Below, piece by piece: positions 52,114 through 60,923 of a DNA stretch of 64,000 bases. The stretch comes from Rhodospirillales bacterium (GTDB lineage: Bacteria; Pseudomonadota; Alphaproteobacteria; Rhodospirillales; GLO-3). Made by a program: the position numbers and the translations under genes. Location: assembly GCA_003354135.1 (NCBI GenBank), contig PIVK01000002.1, positions 52,210-116,209 on the forward strand, written 5' to 3'. Every line of letters begins with the position of its first letter. Positions within the stretch are counted from its first letter, which is position 1. The notes under the pieces were generated by a model. The model was not told the origin of the DNA, did not search any database, and was given only the letters and a program-made list of their open reading frames with translations.

Positions 52114-55097
52114 TTCCCGTCCTCCCCGCCGACCGACCATTCGAGGACGCGGGCCAAGTGGTCATAGTCCGAGAACCGGCCCGCGAACATGGGCCGCGGA
52201 CGTGAAAGATAGGGCACGTCCGGGTTCCAATAGGCAGCGACGCGGCGCTTCAGCCCTTCGAGCGCGTCCCGACAGACCTCGGGCGTCTCGTCACCCATGG
52301 CCCGCACTTCGCCGACAACCCGTCCCCCCGAAAGGCGCAGGTAGACGAGATCGGCGGCCGTCCCCGCCGCCAAGCCATCGAAAGCGCCGGCCGCAACCAT
52401 CGCCCCTTCCAAAGACAGTTGAGGCGCCAAACCTGTTCGCACCTGCTTGGCCGTGGGCGCGATGCCGGTTTTGTAATCGACGATGGCGAGCCCGCCGCAG
52501 GGCAGGCGGTCGATGCGGTCGGCCTTTGCGGTGAGCGTGAAGGTGCAACCCGATACCGGAAGCTCCAACCGGCCCGAGACCTCGACCGCGGCGGGAGATA
52601 CGCTCTCTTCCCGGCGGCGACGCTCGTGGTCCACGAACCAGTCGGCGATGCGCCGGAACCGAGGCCACCAGAAGGCGCGCACTCCAGGCCTAGCAAGGGT
52701 GTCGCCGAACATGTCGCGACCGATATCGATCAAACGGGTCAACGCATCGTCCGGCAAGGCATCGGGATAGGCGGCTACGAACCGTTCCAGTGCCGCGTGG
52801 ATGATGCTGCCGCGCTCGGCCGCCCCCGGGTCCGCATCCAGGGGATCGAACGGACGCAGGCCCAGGACCTGCTCCGCATAGAGGGCATAGGGATCACGGA
52901 TCCAGGTCTCGACCCGCGTTACCGACAGGCGGTTCGGCCTGGCCTCCAGCGGCGGCGCCGGACGTGGCGGAGCAAGCGAACCCTGTTTTATTGATTCGTC
53001 GAGTTTATCCGCCCATTCCAAGTACTTCCCCGCCGACGGAAGGGCCATGCCGTGCCCTCCCAGAAGGTTGTCCAGGCGCATCAGCCAACGCGACGGCAGG
53101 GTGGGTGTTCCGTCGACGCGAACCGCACGGGTCAGCACCACCCTGGGCGCTGCGGCTGCCTGGGCGAAGTCGTGGGCCGACAACCCGACGCGGCGCTCGG
53201 GCAACGGCAGGCCGAAGGTCTTCTGCATGGGGCGGCTCATCCAGGGACCGGTCTTGACTTCGGGCGGCCAGGTCCCCTCGTTGAGGCTGGCCAGGATCAG
53301 AAGATCCGCCTGCTGTAGGCGAGCCTCCAGCAGGCCCCAGATGGCAAGACGCGGATGGCGCCCGAACCGGGGCCGGACCACCCGTCCGGTCATCAGAGCG
53401 GTCAACAGCCCGGGATAATCGGCGCCCTTTATGGGCGGGAAATCGTGACCGGTCTCTAGGACTTCGGCCACGAACGCGGCGAGGCTCTCGCCGTCGTCCC
53501 CAACCCAGAGCCGCGTCATCCCCGGTTCTGCTGCCGTAGCCGCTAGGGCTTCGGCGAAGGCGACATGGGCCGCAAGAAGATCGCCCAACAACACGCCCTT
53601 TTTCGCCAGCAGGCGGGCAAAGGGCCGCGCCATCTCATCCAGGCCCTTGATCCAGGCAGCAAGATCCGTCAGATCCTCCGACGTCCCTGTTGCCGCCATG
53701 TCGGCGGTGCGCGCCAAGCCTTCGAACCCCGGCGCCGGGCGAGGCCCACGCAGGACGTGGACATTGAGGCGGCGGGTCCGGGCCCGGAAGGCGGCCGGTT
53801 CCTCTCCGCCCGCCGCCAATGGATGACCCAGCAGCGACAGCAGCGGTACCGGCGCCACGTCCGAAGCCAGGCAATCGGCAGCCAAACGCAGGAAAATCCC
53901 CGGCGGGGTCTCGGCCAGGGGACACCCTGCCGTGTCGTCCACCTCTACCCCCCAACGGCCCAGTTCCGCCGCCACGCGGCGCGCAAGACGCCGGTCCGGG
54001 GTGACCAGGGCCGCGGTTTGCCCGGGCGTTTCCAGGACCTCGCGCATCATCAGTGCGATGGCCCCGGCCTCCTCGCGCGGACTCGGGCAGTCGATCCTGG
54101 ACAACCCCTCGATCGCATCAACGGGCGGCGCCTCCGCCTCGGCCCAGAGATGGGTCATGGGGGCCGGGCGCAAGGCTTCGGACAGGAGACCAACCCGGGC
54201 CGGCGCCTTGCCGTTCCCCACCCAATCCATGACATCCGCGCGCGAAACCCCCAACCGCACCAGCAGGCGCACCACGCCGTACTGGGGATGGGTGACGTCG
54301 ACGGCCTGCCAACTCGCGTCGTCCAGGGACCGGTCCAACCCCGGCAGGACGACGGCGCCCTGGTCCAATTCAGCGACGACCTCGAGAAGATCCGCCGTGG
54401 CCGGAATGGTGCCCGTCGACCCGGCGGCGATCACCGGCCCCCTGGGCGGGGTGTCCCGCCAAACCTTGGCCTGGGTCTCCAGCAGAAGGTTGCGGCGCCG
54501 GGAGGGGTCGATGCCGGCCTCTTCGGCCAGCACGGCAGGCCACATCTCGGTGGCAATGGACAAGAACTCCAGCACCTTTTCCCAATGGCGTGGTTTCTCG
54601 AAGGGAACGAGGTTTTCAAGGGCACCGAAATCCAGACGCTCGGTCTCCACCTGGTCGATCAGGCGCGCCAATTCTGCCGCCAGGCCCGCAGCCTGTTCAG
54701 GCGATGCGCGCGTTCCGTCGAGGGCCCGCTCCTCGAAGGCAAAGACGAGCCGGGTCAGCAGCAACTGGCGCCGGAGACCGGAAACGGCGGGGGGCAGATC
54801 GGCGGAAAGGCCTAGGGCTCCCTCGTCCTCCCATTGGGACAGTTCCAGTTCCTCGGCATCCAGGTCGCCCAGCGGCGTCATCACGGGCAGCAGCATGGGC
54901 CGCCCGCCGCTCAGCCTGAGGAAAGCGTCCCCCAAGGACCGGCAGGCGCGCCGCGTCGGCAGCAGGACGGTGACGTCGGTCAGCGCCTCGGGGGCCGGCC
55001 CCGCGCGTTCCAAAATCCCGGCTGCCAACGTATCGACGAACGGCATCCCCGGGGGAATGGTGTAGACGCTTTTCCCTCTGCTCGCTTCCCCGCTCAT
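52110..55097 (-). CDS. addB: Double-strand break repair protein AddB
   Basis: A 995-residue alphaproteobacterial AddB. The N-terminus has VTVLLPTRRACRSLGDAFLR in place of a normal Walker motif, so the helicase part is likely inactive, as expected for this type. The C-terminal RecB-like nuclease has ERGSIIHAALERF and LAIVDYKTGIAPT with the catalytic Asp and Lys. With addA it makes a heterodimer that processes broken DNA ends. It follows the murU-like gene by 12 bp. Confidence 0.94.
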   Translation of the reverse strand: MSGEASRGKSVYTIPPGMPFVDTLAAGILERAGPAPEALTDVTVLLPTRRACRSLGDAFLRLSGGRPMLLPVMTPLGDLDAEELELSQWEDEGALGLSADLPPAVSGLRRQLLLTRLVFAFEERALDGTRASPEQAAGLAAELARLIDQVETERLDFGALENLVPFEKPRHWEKVLEFLSIATEMWPAVLAEEAGIDPSRRRNLLLETQAKVWRDTPPRGPVIAAGSTGTIPATADLLEVVAELDQGAVVLPGLDRSLDDASWQAVDVTHPQYGVVRLLVRLGVSRADVMDWVGNGKAPARVGLLSEALRPAPMTHLWAEAEAPPVDAIEGLSRIDCPSPREEAGAIALMMREVLETPGQTAALVTPDRRLARRVAAELGRWGVEVDDTAGCPLAETPPGIFLRLAADCLASDVAPVPLLSLLGHPLAAGGEEPAAFRARTRRLNVHVLRGPRPAPGFEGLARTADMAATGTSEDLTDLAAWIKGLDEMARPFARLLAKKGVLLGDLLAAHVAFAEALAATAAEPGMTRLWVGDDGESLAAFVAEVLETGHDFPPIKGADYPGLLTALMTGRVVRPRFGRHPRLAIWGLLEARLQQADLLILASLNEGTWPPEVKTGPWMSRPMQKTFGLPLPERRVGLSAHDFAQAAAAPRVVLTRAVRVDGTPTLPSRWLMRLDNLLGGHGMALPSAGKYLEWADKLDESIKQGSLAPPRPAPPLEARPNRLSVTRVETWIRDPYALYAEQVLGLRPFDPLDADPGAAERGSIIHAALERFVAAYPDALPDDALTRLIDIGRDMFGDTLARPGVRAFWWPRFRRIADWFVDHERRRREESVSPAAVEVSGRLELPVSGCTFTLTAKADRIDRLPCGGLAIVDYKTGIAPTAKQVRTGLAPQLSLEGAMVAAGAFDGLAAGTAADLVYLRLSGGRVVGEVRAMGDETPEVCRDALEGLKRRVAAYWNPDVPYLSRPRPMFAGRFSDYDHLARVLEWSVGGEDGK

Positions 55098-55109
55098 GCC
55101 GGTGTTCCC

Positions 55110-55886
55110 TCAGGTTGAGCGGCGCTGACGCCCGGCGTAGCGGACCCGCATGAAATCCTCGGCTTCGGCCAGGCCGTCCGGCGTGCCGATGTGGAACCAC
55201 TCGTCGTCATGGGCCATGCCGAAGAGGCGCCCCGCCTCGATAGCCCGGCCGTAAAGAAGATTGAGCGAGAACGCCCCCTCGGGCACATCCTTGAACAGGC
55301 GCGGATGGAGAATCTGAGTCCCGGTGAAGAGATAGGGGCAGATCTCCCGTTCGGGCCGCCGTTCCAGCCGCCCCTGGGGATCCATCACGAAATCGCCGTC
55401 CCCGGTGTAGCCGTGGGCCTCGGCCACCGAATGAAGCAGCAGCAGGGCGTCCATCTTTTCGTCGTCCCACAGGGCGCTCATGCGCTTCAAGGCCGGCTGG
55501 CAGCCGTTGAGCCAGATGGCATCGGAATTGGCGACCACGAAGGGCGTGTCGCCCAGATACGGCAGAGCCTTCGCCACTCCGCCGCCGGTTTCCAGGAGTT
55601 CCTCCTCGGACGAAATAACAATCTCGGGAGCCTTGCGCTTGTTCAAATGTTGTTCGACCAAGTGCCCCAGGTGGTGAACGTTGACCACCGTCCTTTCCAC
55701 CCCCACCGCCGCCAGACGGTCGAGCGTCCAGTCGATCAGCGCCTTGCCCCCGACCTGAACCAGGGGCTTGGGCAAGCGCTCGGTAATGGGGCGCAACCTA
55801 AGCCCCAGTCCCGCGGCCAGGACCATGGCGGTCTTGGGAACTCCCGTTTTCGTCTCATCCGTTTTTATTTTGCCTTTGCCCGGCAT
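55110..55886 (-). CDS. Nucleotidyltransferase, MurU-like (N-acetylmuramate-1-phosphate uridylyltransferase)
   Basis: A 258-residue nucleotidyltransferase. The nucleotide-binding signature is MVLAAGLGLRLRPITERLPKPLVQVGGKALI, and ETGGGVAKALPYLGDTPFVVANSD holds metal and sugar contacts. Its place next to an AmgK-type kinase domain matches the MurNAc recycling route: AmgK makes MurNAc-1-P and MurU makes UDP-MurNAc. ATG at 55886 overlaps the upstream gene by 22 bp, with GAGG before it. Confidence 0.84.
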   Translation of the reverse strand: MPGKGKIKTDETKTGVPKTAMVLAAGLGLRLRPITERLPKPLVQVGGKALIDWTLDRLAAVGVERTVVNVHHLGHLVEQHLNKRKAPEIVISSEEELLETGGGVAKALPYLGDTPFVVANSDAIWLNGCQPALKRMSALWDDEKMDALLLLHSVAEAHGYTGDGDFVMDPQGRLERRPEREICPYLFTGTQILHPRLFKDVPEGAFSLNLLYGRAIEAGRLFGMAHDDEWFHIGTPDGLAEAEDFMRVRYAGRQRRST

Positions 55887-57340
55887 GACGGGAGTCCTCT
55901 TTTCTTTTTCGGGATATGGGTATCGAGCCAGTCCCGCATCCCTTTCAGAACGGGATGTTTGCACGAACGTTCCAGCAAACGCCAGACCCTGGGTATGTGT
56001 TCGAGATAGACCGGCTTTCCGTCGCGCACGCAGAGCCGCGTGAAAATGCCGATCACCTTGGCATGCCTCTGGGCGCCGAGGATGGCGAACCGGGCCGCGA
56101 AGGCGTGATTGTCGAAATCCGGAAAGGCGGCGGCATAGCGCGCCTTCATTCGTTCAATCCGCGAATCGTCGATATCCCGCCTGGCGTCCTCCAACAGCGA
56201 CATCAGGTCATAGGCCGGAGATCCCGCCACCGCATCCTGGAAGTCAAGCAGCCCGCACCGTGCCGGTCCGTCACGTTCCGGCAGCCACATCAGGTTGTCG
56301 ACATGGTAGTCCCGGAGCACCAAGGTCTGTTTCCCGGCATGGACCTGCGGAAACAGATCGCACCAAGCCCGGATGTAAGAATCGCGAACCTCCGCCGAAG
56401 TCTCCTGTCCAAGAATCGCCGGCATGTACCAGTCGGTCAGCAGACAGGCCTCCTCCAGGAGCCGGACATCATCGTAAGGGAGCAGCCCCCCAGGGATCGC
56501 CTGATCTTCGGGCAGCCTGTGCAGTGCGATCAGGACATCGGTCGCCAGGACGTAGAGGGCCTCTTCGTCACCGCCGTTCGCCAGCATTCGGGTGTAGGTG
56601 TCCTCTCCAAGGTCCTCGAGCAGCAGGAAACCGTTCGCCGTATCCTCGGCCAGGACGTCGGGGGCACTGAAACCCAATCCCTTCAGGTGACGGGCGATGG
56701 CGAGGAAGGGACGTACGTCCTCGTGCTCGGGTGGGGCATCCATCAGCATGGCCCGGCGCCCGTCCAGCGAAACCCGTTCGTAGCGGCGGAAGGAGGCATC
56801 GCCGGCAAGCAGACGATGCTCCGCCCCGGCCCAGCCGGCGGCCTTGAGAAAGCCGTCGATCAAGGCCCTGCGCCCAGACAAGGCAGCCCCCTTCAACCGG
56901 GCTTTCCACGCTCCGCCGCCCGACAGCGTCACCCTGCGGGCATTCCCGCCGCCGTGTTCGAGGTTCACCGTCAGGGCGCCTTCGGGCAGCAACGTCCCCA
57001 ACCGGTCCGGCCATTCGATGAGTGAGATTCCTTCGGCAAAGGCCTCCTCGATGTCGAGTTCATAGGCCTCTTCCGGGTTTTCGAGCCGGTAAAGGTCGAA
57101 GTGGTAGATTAGGTTTTCGGGCAATTCGTAAGTCTGGACCAGGGTGAAGGTCGGGCTCGGCACCTCCTCGTCATGACCCTCCAGGGCCTCAATGAAAGCG
57201 CGGGCGAAAACTGTTTTGCCGGCACCGAGATCACCGGCGAGCGCAAAGACGTCGCCGGAGCGGGCGAGGGCCGCCACCCGGCCGGCCAGGGCCCGGGTCG
57301 CGTTCTCGTCTTCCAGTATCTTTTCCATGATCGCATTCAT
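55865..57340 (-). CDS. Fused TsaE ATPase and AmgK-like sugar kinase
   Basis: A 491-residue two-domain protein. The TsaE half (about 1-150) has Walker A GDLGAGKTVFARAFIEAL, PSPTFTLVQTYE and YHFDLYRLENPEEAYEL; TsaE helps TsaBD make t6A in tRNA. The second half (about 165-475) is an aminoglycoside-phosphotransferase-like kinase with LRDYHVDNLMWLPE and LLDFQDAVAGSPAYDL. This half is like AmgK, which phosphorylates MurNAc. The same fusion is found in other alphaproteobacteria. ATG at 57340 follows AAAGGG. Confidence 0.88.
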   Translation of the reverse strand: MNAIMEKILEDENATRALAGRVAALARSGDVFALAGDLGAGKTVFARAFIEALEGHDEEVPSPTFTLVQTYELPENLIYHFDLYRLENPEEAYELDIEEAFAEGISLIEWPDRLGTLLPEGALTVNLEHGGGNARRVTLSGGGAWKARLKGAALSGRRALIDGFLKAAGWAGAEHRLLAGDASFRRYERVSLDGRRAMLMDAPPEHEDVRPFLAIARHLKGLGFSAPDVLAEDTANGFLLLEDLGEDTYTRMLANGGDEEALYVLATDVLIALHRLPEDQAIPGGLLPYDDVRLLEEACLLTDWYMPAILGQETSAEVRDSYIRAWCDLFPQVHAGKQTLVLRDYHVDNLMWLPERDGPARCGLLDFQDAVAGSPAYDLMSLLEDARRDIDDSRIERMKARYAAAFPDFDNHAFAARFAILGAQRHAKVIGIFTRLCVRDGKPVYLEHIPRVWRLLERSCKHPVLKGMRDWLDTHIPKKKRGLPSCRAKAK

Positions 57341-57425
57341 GGCAACCCTTTCGCGCTTGATCCGGAGTGTGCCCGCGTCCATCTTTAGGAACCATTGTTT
57401 TTATTCGCTCGCTTCGGGAGTTTCC

Positions 57426-58451
57426 ATGTCCAATCCTTCGCACGAGACGGATGTCGCGATCATCGGGGCGGGCCCCGTCGGCCTCTTCGCCGTTTTCGAA
57501 TGCGGTATGCTGAACATGCGCTGCCATGTCATTGACGCCCTGGAATCCGCTGGGGGCCAATGCATGGCGCTGTATCCGGAAAAGCCCATCTTCGATGTGC
57601 CCGGCCACCCCGAGATCACCGGCGCCGATCTGATTGCCAATCTGGAGGCACAGGCCGACCCGTTCCGTCCCGTCTACCACCTGGACCAGCAGGTGGTGTC
57701 GCTTCGGGAGGATTCCGGGCGTTGGGTTCTGGGAACCTCCAAGGGGACCCGGATCACCGCCAAGGCGGTAATGATTGCCGCGGGCGTCGGCGCCTTCGGC
57801 CCCAACCGCCCGCCGCTGGAGGGGCTGGAGAGATACGAAGGCCAAGGGGAAGGCCGCGGCATCAATTATTTGGTCAGGAGCCGCGAGGCCTTCCGGGGCA
57901 AACGCGTGGTCGTCGCCGGCGGGGGCGATTCGGCGGTCGACTGGGCCGTGTCCCTGGCCGAACTGGCGGACAGCGTCGCCGTCGTCCACCGCCGCCCCAA
58001 GTTTCGCGCCGCCCCGGGCAGCGCCGAGAAGCTCCAGGCCTTGGCCGAAGAGGGCAAGGTGGACCTTGTCACCCCCTTTCAACTCAAGGGGCTGGAAGGC
58101 GAGAAGGAGCTTGAGGCTGTCATCGCCGCCGACCTGGACGGCAACGAGCGCCGCCTGGAGGCCGATGTTCTGCTGCCTTTCTACGGCCTGTCGCAGAATC
58201 TGGGACCCGTCGCCGAATGGGGGCTGAACCTGGATTCGAACCTTATCACGGTCGACCAAGAGACCTGTTCGGCCGGACAGCCCGGCCTGTTCGCCATTGG
58301 CGATATCGCCGGGTATCCGGGCAAGTTGAAGCTGATTCTAACCGGTTTCGCCGAGGCCGCCACCGCGGCCCACGCGGCCCACGCGGTGGTGCATCCGGAC
58401 GAGGTCCTCCATTTCGAGCATTCGACGACCAAGGGCGTGCCCCACGAATAG
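57426..58451 (+). CDS. Ferredoxin/flavodoxin-NADP+ reductase, thioredoxin-reductase-like type
   Basis: A 341-residue flavoprotein. FAD-binding motif is DVAIIGAGPVGLFAVFECGM, the NADP-binding motif is KRVVVAGGGDSAVDWAVSLAEL, and the C-terminal FAD site is GQPGLFAIGDIAGYPGK. There is no CxxC, which separates it from thioredoxin reductase and fits the ferredoxin-NADP reductases of this fold. It may exchange electrons with the ferredoxins served by nifJ and korAB. ATG at 57426 was chosen; the frame is open further upstream but overlaps the tsaE gene. Confidence 0.9.
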   Translation: MSNPSHETDVAIIGAGPVGLFAVFECGMLNMRCHVIDALESAGGQCMALYPEKPIFDVPGHPEITGADLIANLEAQADPFRPVYHLDQQVVSLREDSGRWVLGTSKGTRITAKAVMIAAGVGAFGPNRPPLEGLERYEGQGEGRGINYLVRSREAFRGKRVVVAGGGDSAVDWAVSLAELADSVAVVHRRPKFRAAPGSAEKLQALAEEGKVDLVTPFQLKGLEGEKELEAVIAADLDGNERRLEADVLLPFYGLSQNLGPVAEWGLNLDSNLITVDQETCSAGQPGLFAIGDIAGYPGKLKLILTGFAEAATAAHAAHAVVHPDEVLHFEHSTTKGVPHE

Positions 58452-58583
58452 GCCAGGCCTGCCAGGCGGGTAGACGGCTGATGACAAAGGGTCCGGCCAC
58501 TCAGAATCTCTTGAATTCCGCAACCGGGCTCTTCAGAAATGGATACGGTCGGCTCGGGCCCGTTTCAAATCCGTAACCCACGC

Positions 58584-59459
58584 TCAGGACCGCACAAGGG
58601 CGTCGTAGGCTTCCATCAGGGTCTGGGTGATTTCACCCGGCGCGTAAGTGTAGTCGTCCAGACTGCCGACGGGCGTCACCTCGGCCGCCGTGCCGGTGAG
58701 GAAAACCTCGGTCGCCCGGCCCATCTCGTCAGGGAAGATGGCGCGTTCGACGACTTCGATCCCGTGCTTCTTGGCCAGGCCGATCACCGTGCGCCGGGTG
58801 ATGCCGTCGAGGAAGCAGTCCGGGGTCGGCGTATGCAGCTTGCCGTCTCCGAACGCGATGAAAACGTTGGCCCCCGTCGCCTCGGCCACTTGTCCGCGGT
58901 AATCCAACATCAGGGCATCGTGGCAGCCGGCGGCCTCCGCTGTGTGCTTGGACAGCGTGCAGATCATGTAGAGCCCGGTGGCCTTGGCATGCACCGGCTC
59001 GGTATCGGGCGCGGGGCGGCGCCATTTGGAGGTCTGCAACTTGATCCCCTTCATCCGAGCCTCGGGCGAAAAATAGGACGGCCAGGACCAAGTGGCGATG
59101 GCCAGGTGAATCGTGCTCTTCCACGCCGCCACGCCCATTATTTCGCTGCCCCGCCAGGCGATGGGCCGGATATAGCCGTCGACGATATTGTTGGCTTCAA
59201 GCGTTTCGATACAGGCCTTGTCGATCTCTTCGGCGGTATAGGGAAGTTCGAAACCCAGCATCTTGGCCGAATAGGCCAGGCGTTCCGTGTGCTCGGTCAG
59301 TTTGAAGATCTCGCCGTTGTAGGCCCGCTCGCCCTCGAAGACCCCGGAGCCGTAATGCAACCCGTGGCTCAGCACGTGCAGCTTGGCGTCGCGCCAGGGA
59401 ACCAGTTCGCCGTCGTACCAGATGACTCCGTCGCGGTCGTCGAAAGGTTGACTGTCCAT
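58584..59459 (-). CDS. ilvE: Branched-chain amino acid aminotransferase
   Basis: A 291-residue class IV PLP aminotransferase. The start WYDGELVPWRDAKLHVLSHGLHYGSGVFEGERAYNG is typical. The PLP lysine is in HAKATGLYMICTLSKHTA, and the substrate/phosphate regions are RGQVAEATGANVF and DGITRRTVIGLA. It carries out the last step in Ile, Leu and Val synthesis. It lies divergent to marR, so the 105-bp gap may carry a shared control site. Confidence 0.93.
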   Translation of the reverse strand: MDSQPFDDRDGVIWYDGELVPWRDAKLHVLSHGLHYGSGVFEGERAYNGEIFKLTEHTERLAYSAKMLGFELPYTAEEIDKACIETLEANNIVDGYIRPIAWRGSEIMGVAAWKSTIHLAIATWSWPSYFSPEARMKGIKLQTSKWRRPAPDTEPVHAKATGLYMICTLSKHTAEAAGCHDALMLDYRGQVAEATGANVFIAFGDGKLHTPTPDCFLDGITRRTVIGLAKKHGIEVVERAIFPDEMGRATEVFLTGTAAEVTPVGSLDDYTYAPGEITQTLMEAYDALVRS

Positions 59460-59533
59460 CGAAACATTCTTTCCTGATTTGAGTTCATGCCGGAAGTATG
59501 TTGCGTTTTCTATCAGGCTCTGCCATATATGTC

Positions 59534-59554
59534 AATAATGCTGTCTTAATTATT
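59534..59554. promoter_or_regulatory. Inverted repeat in the ilvE-marR gap, possible MarR operator
   Basis: AATAAT-N9-ATTATT forms an inverted repeat with a 15-bp centre-to-centre distance, ten bases before the marR start codon. MarR proteins bind such palindromes and often repress their own gene. The AT-rich sequence also fits a -10 region, so the reading is tentative. Confidence 0.35.
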
Positions 59555-59564
59555 CGGCCACGCT

Positions 59565-60026
59565 ATGAACGACTGGGACGACCATGGAGAGGAGGACCTG
59601 CGCCGGGCGATGGAGCTTTTGTTCTTCGCCTACCGCGAGTTCACGGCGGGGCCGGACGCGGTGCTGGCCGACTTCGGGTTCGGCCGCGCCCATCACCGGG
59701 CGCTCTATTTCATCGGTCGCCATCCGGGAAACTCGGTCGGCGATCTGATCGCCATCCTGCGCATTACCAAGCAGAGCCTGGCCCGGGTCCTGGTACAACT
59801 GATTGAGCAGGGAATCGTCGAGCAGACCTCCGACCCGACGGACCGGCGGCGTAAGTGCCTGAGCCTGACGGAAAAGGGCCGGCAGTTGGAGGCCCGCCTC
59901 ACGGACGGCCAGATGCGCCATATCCGCCATGCCTACCGGGCGGCAGGATCCGGTGCGGCCCGGGACTTCGAGGCCGTGCTCGGGGCGATGGCGTCCGGCG
60001 CGGACGAGGAGAGCTTCGGGGATTAG
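59565..60026 (+). CDS. MarR family transcriptional regulator
   Basis: A 153-residue winged-helix regulator. The recognition helix region is ILRITKQSLARVLVQLIEQGIVEQ, and the wing has DPTDRRRKCLSLTEKGRQLEARL, both typical. The effector is unknown. It is divergent from ilvE. The last codon and the TAG stop lie at the left edge of the 165-bp palindromic repeat. Confidence 0.92.
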   Translation: MNDWDDHGEEDLRRAMELLFFAYREFTAGPDAVLADFGFGRAHHRALYFIGRHPGNSVGDLIAILRITKQSLARVLVQLIEQGIVEQTSDPTDRRRKCLSLTEKGRQLEARLTDGQMRHIRHAYRAAGSGAARDFEAVLGAMASGADEESFGD

Positions 60027-60186
60027 GGCCCGTGATAAAACAACCACTCCGCCCTGCTTGTCTTTTTGTCCGTCCGCCGCGTTGCGACAAGGGTTACATA
60101 CCGGCAGTATGCGCCCCTTGTCGCGCCTTGCGGACGAACAAAAATCCGGCGCAATCCGGAGCGGTTATTTTGTCACGAGCCCTTAG
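60022..60186. repeat. 165-bp palindromic repeat family 1, copy 2
   Basis: The same length as the copy at 12637-12801 and closely similar throughout; long shared blocks include ACCACTCCGCCCTGCTTGTC and GCGCCTTGCGGACGAACAAA. The terminal inverted repeats are less perfect here (ATTAGGGCCCGTGATAAAAC against ...TTTTGTCACGAGCCCTTAG). The left edge contains the marR stop codon. It fills most of the gap between marR and the response regulator gene. Confidence 0.88.
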
Positions 60187-60227
60187 GCAGCCTATGCTAA
60201 CCTGACTCCGGGTTTTCAAGGGGCCGA

Positions 60228-60923
60228 ATGGGACCTGGCATGGACGGCGATCTTCCTCACATTCTTGTTGTCGACGACGACGACCGCCTGAGGAGGCTTC
60301 TTCATAAGTTCCTCACCGAAAATGGCTTCCTGGTGGCCACCGCCTGCGATGCTGCGGATGCGCGGGCCAAGCTCAAAGGGCTGGCCTTCGATCTTCTCGT
60401 GCTCGACCTGATGATGCCGGGCGAATCAGGCCTCGAATTCGCGGCATCGCTCCGCGAGACCTCCAACGTCCCAGTCCTCATGCTGACCGCCATGGGCGAA
60501 GCCGAAGACCGCATCGCCGGTCTGGAGGTGGGAGCCGACGATTATCTGACCAAGCCCTTCGAACCCCGCGAACTGCTGCTGCGGATCAACAGCATCCTGC
60601 GGCGTCTGCCGCAAACGAAGCCGACGGCACCTATCCTGCGGCTCGGTCGTATCGTTTTCGACAGGGAGCGGGAGGAACTCCGGTCCGGGGACGACATTCT
60701 CCGCCTGACGGATGTCGAGGCGGCGCTGCTTTCCGCGTTGGCCGAACGCCCCGGCACCATTTTCTCCCGCAACGAACTCATCGAACGAACCGGCGCCCAC
60801 GGCGGCGGGCGGGCCGTCGACGTTCAGGTGACACGGCTGCGGCGCAAGATTGAGGACGATCCCAAGGCCCCACGCTACTTGCAGACGGTGCGGGGTAAGG
60901 GATACGTGTTGAGGCCCGGCTGA
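60228..60923 (+). CDS. OmpR family response regulator
   Basis: A 231-residue regulator with a receiver domain (ILVVDDDDRLRRLL, phospho-Asp in LLVLDLMMPGESG, Lys in YLTKPFEPREL) and a winged-helix DNA-binding domain (LSALAERPGTIFSRNELIE, VTRLRRKIEDDPKAPRYLQTVRGKGY). It overlaps the kinase gene by one base (TGATG), so the pair is coupled. ATG at 60240 is an alternative start closer to the conserved region. Confidence 0.93.
   Translation: MGPGMDGDLPHILVVDDDDRLRRLLHKFLTENGFLVATACDAADARAKLKGLAFDLLVLDLMMPGESGLEFAASLRETSNVPVLMLTAMGEAEDRIAGLEVGADDYLTKPFEPRELLLRINSILRRLPQTKPTAPILRLGRIVFDREREELRSGDDILRLTDVEAALLSALAERPGTIFSRNELIERTGAHGGGRAVDVQVTRLRRKIEDDPKAPRYLQTVRGKGYVLRPG

Noticed and set aside
60022..60186. 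Protein-coding potential of the 165-bp element
   Set aside because: Short frames exist in both directions, but the copies do not keep one consistent start and the palindromic structure explains the conservation better.
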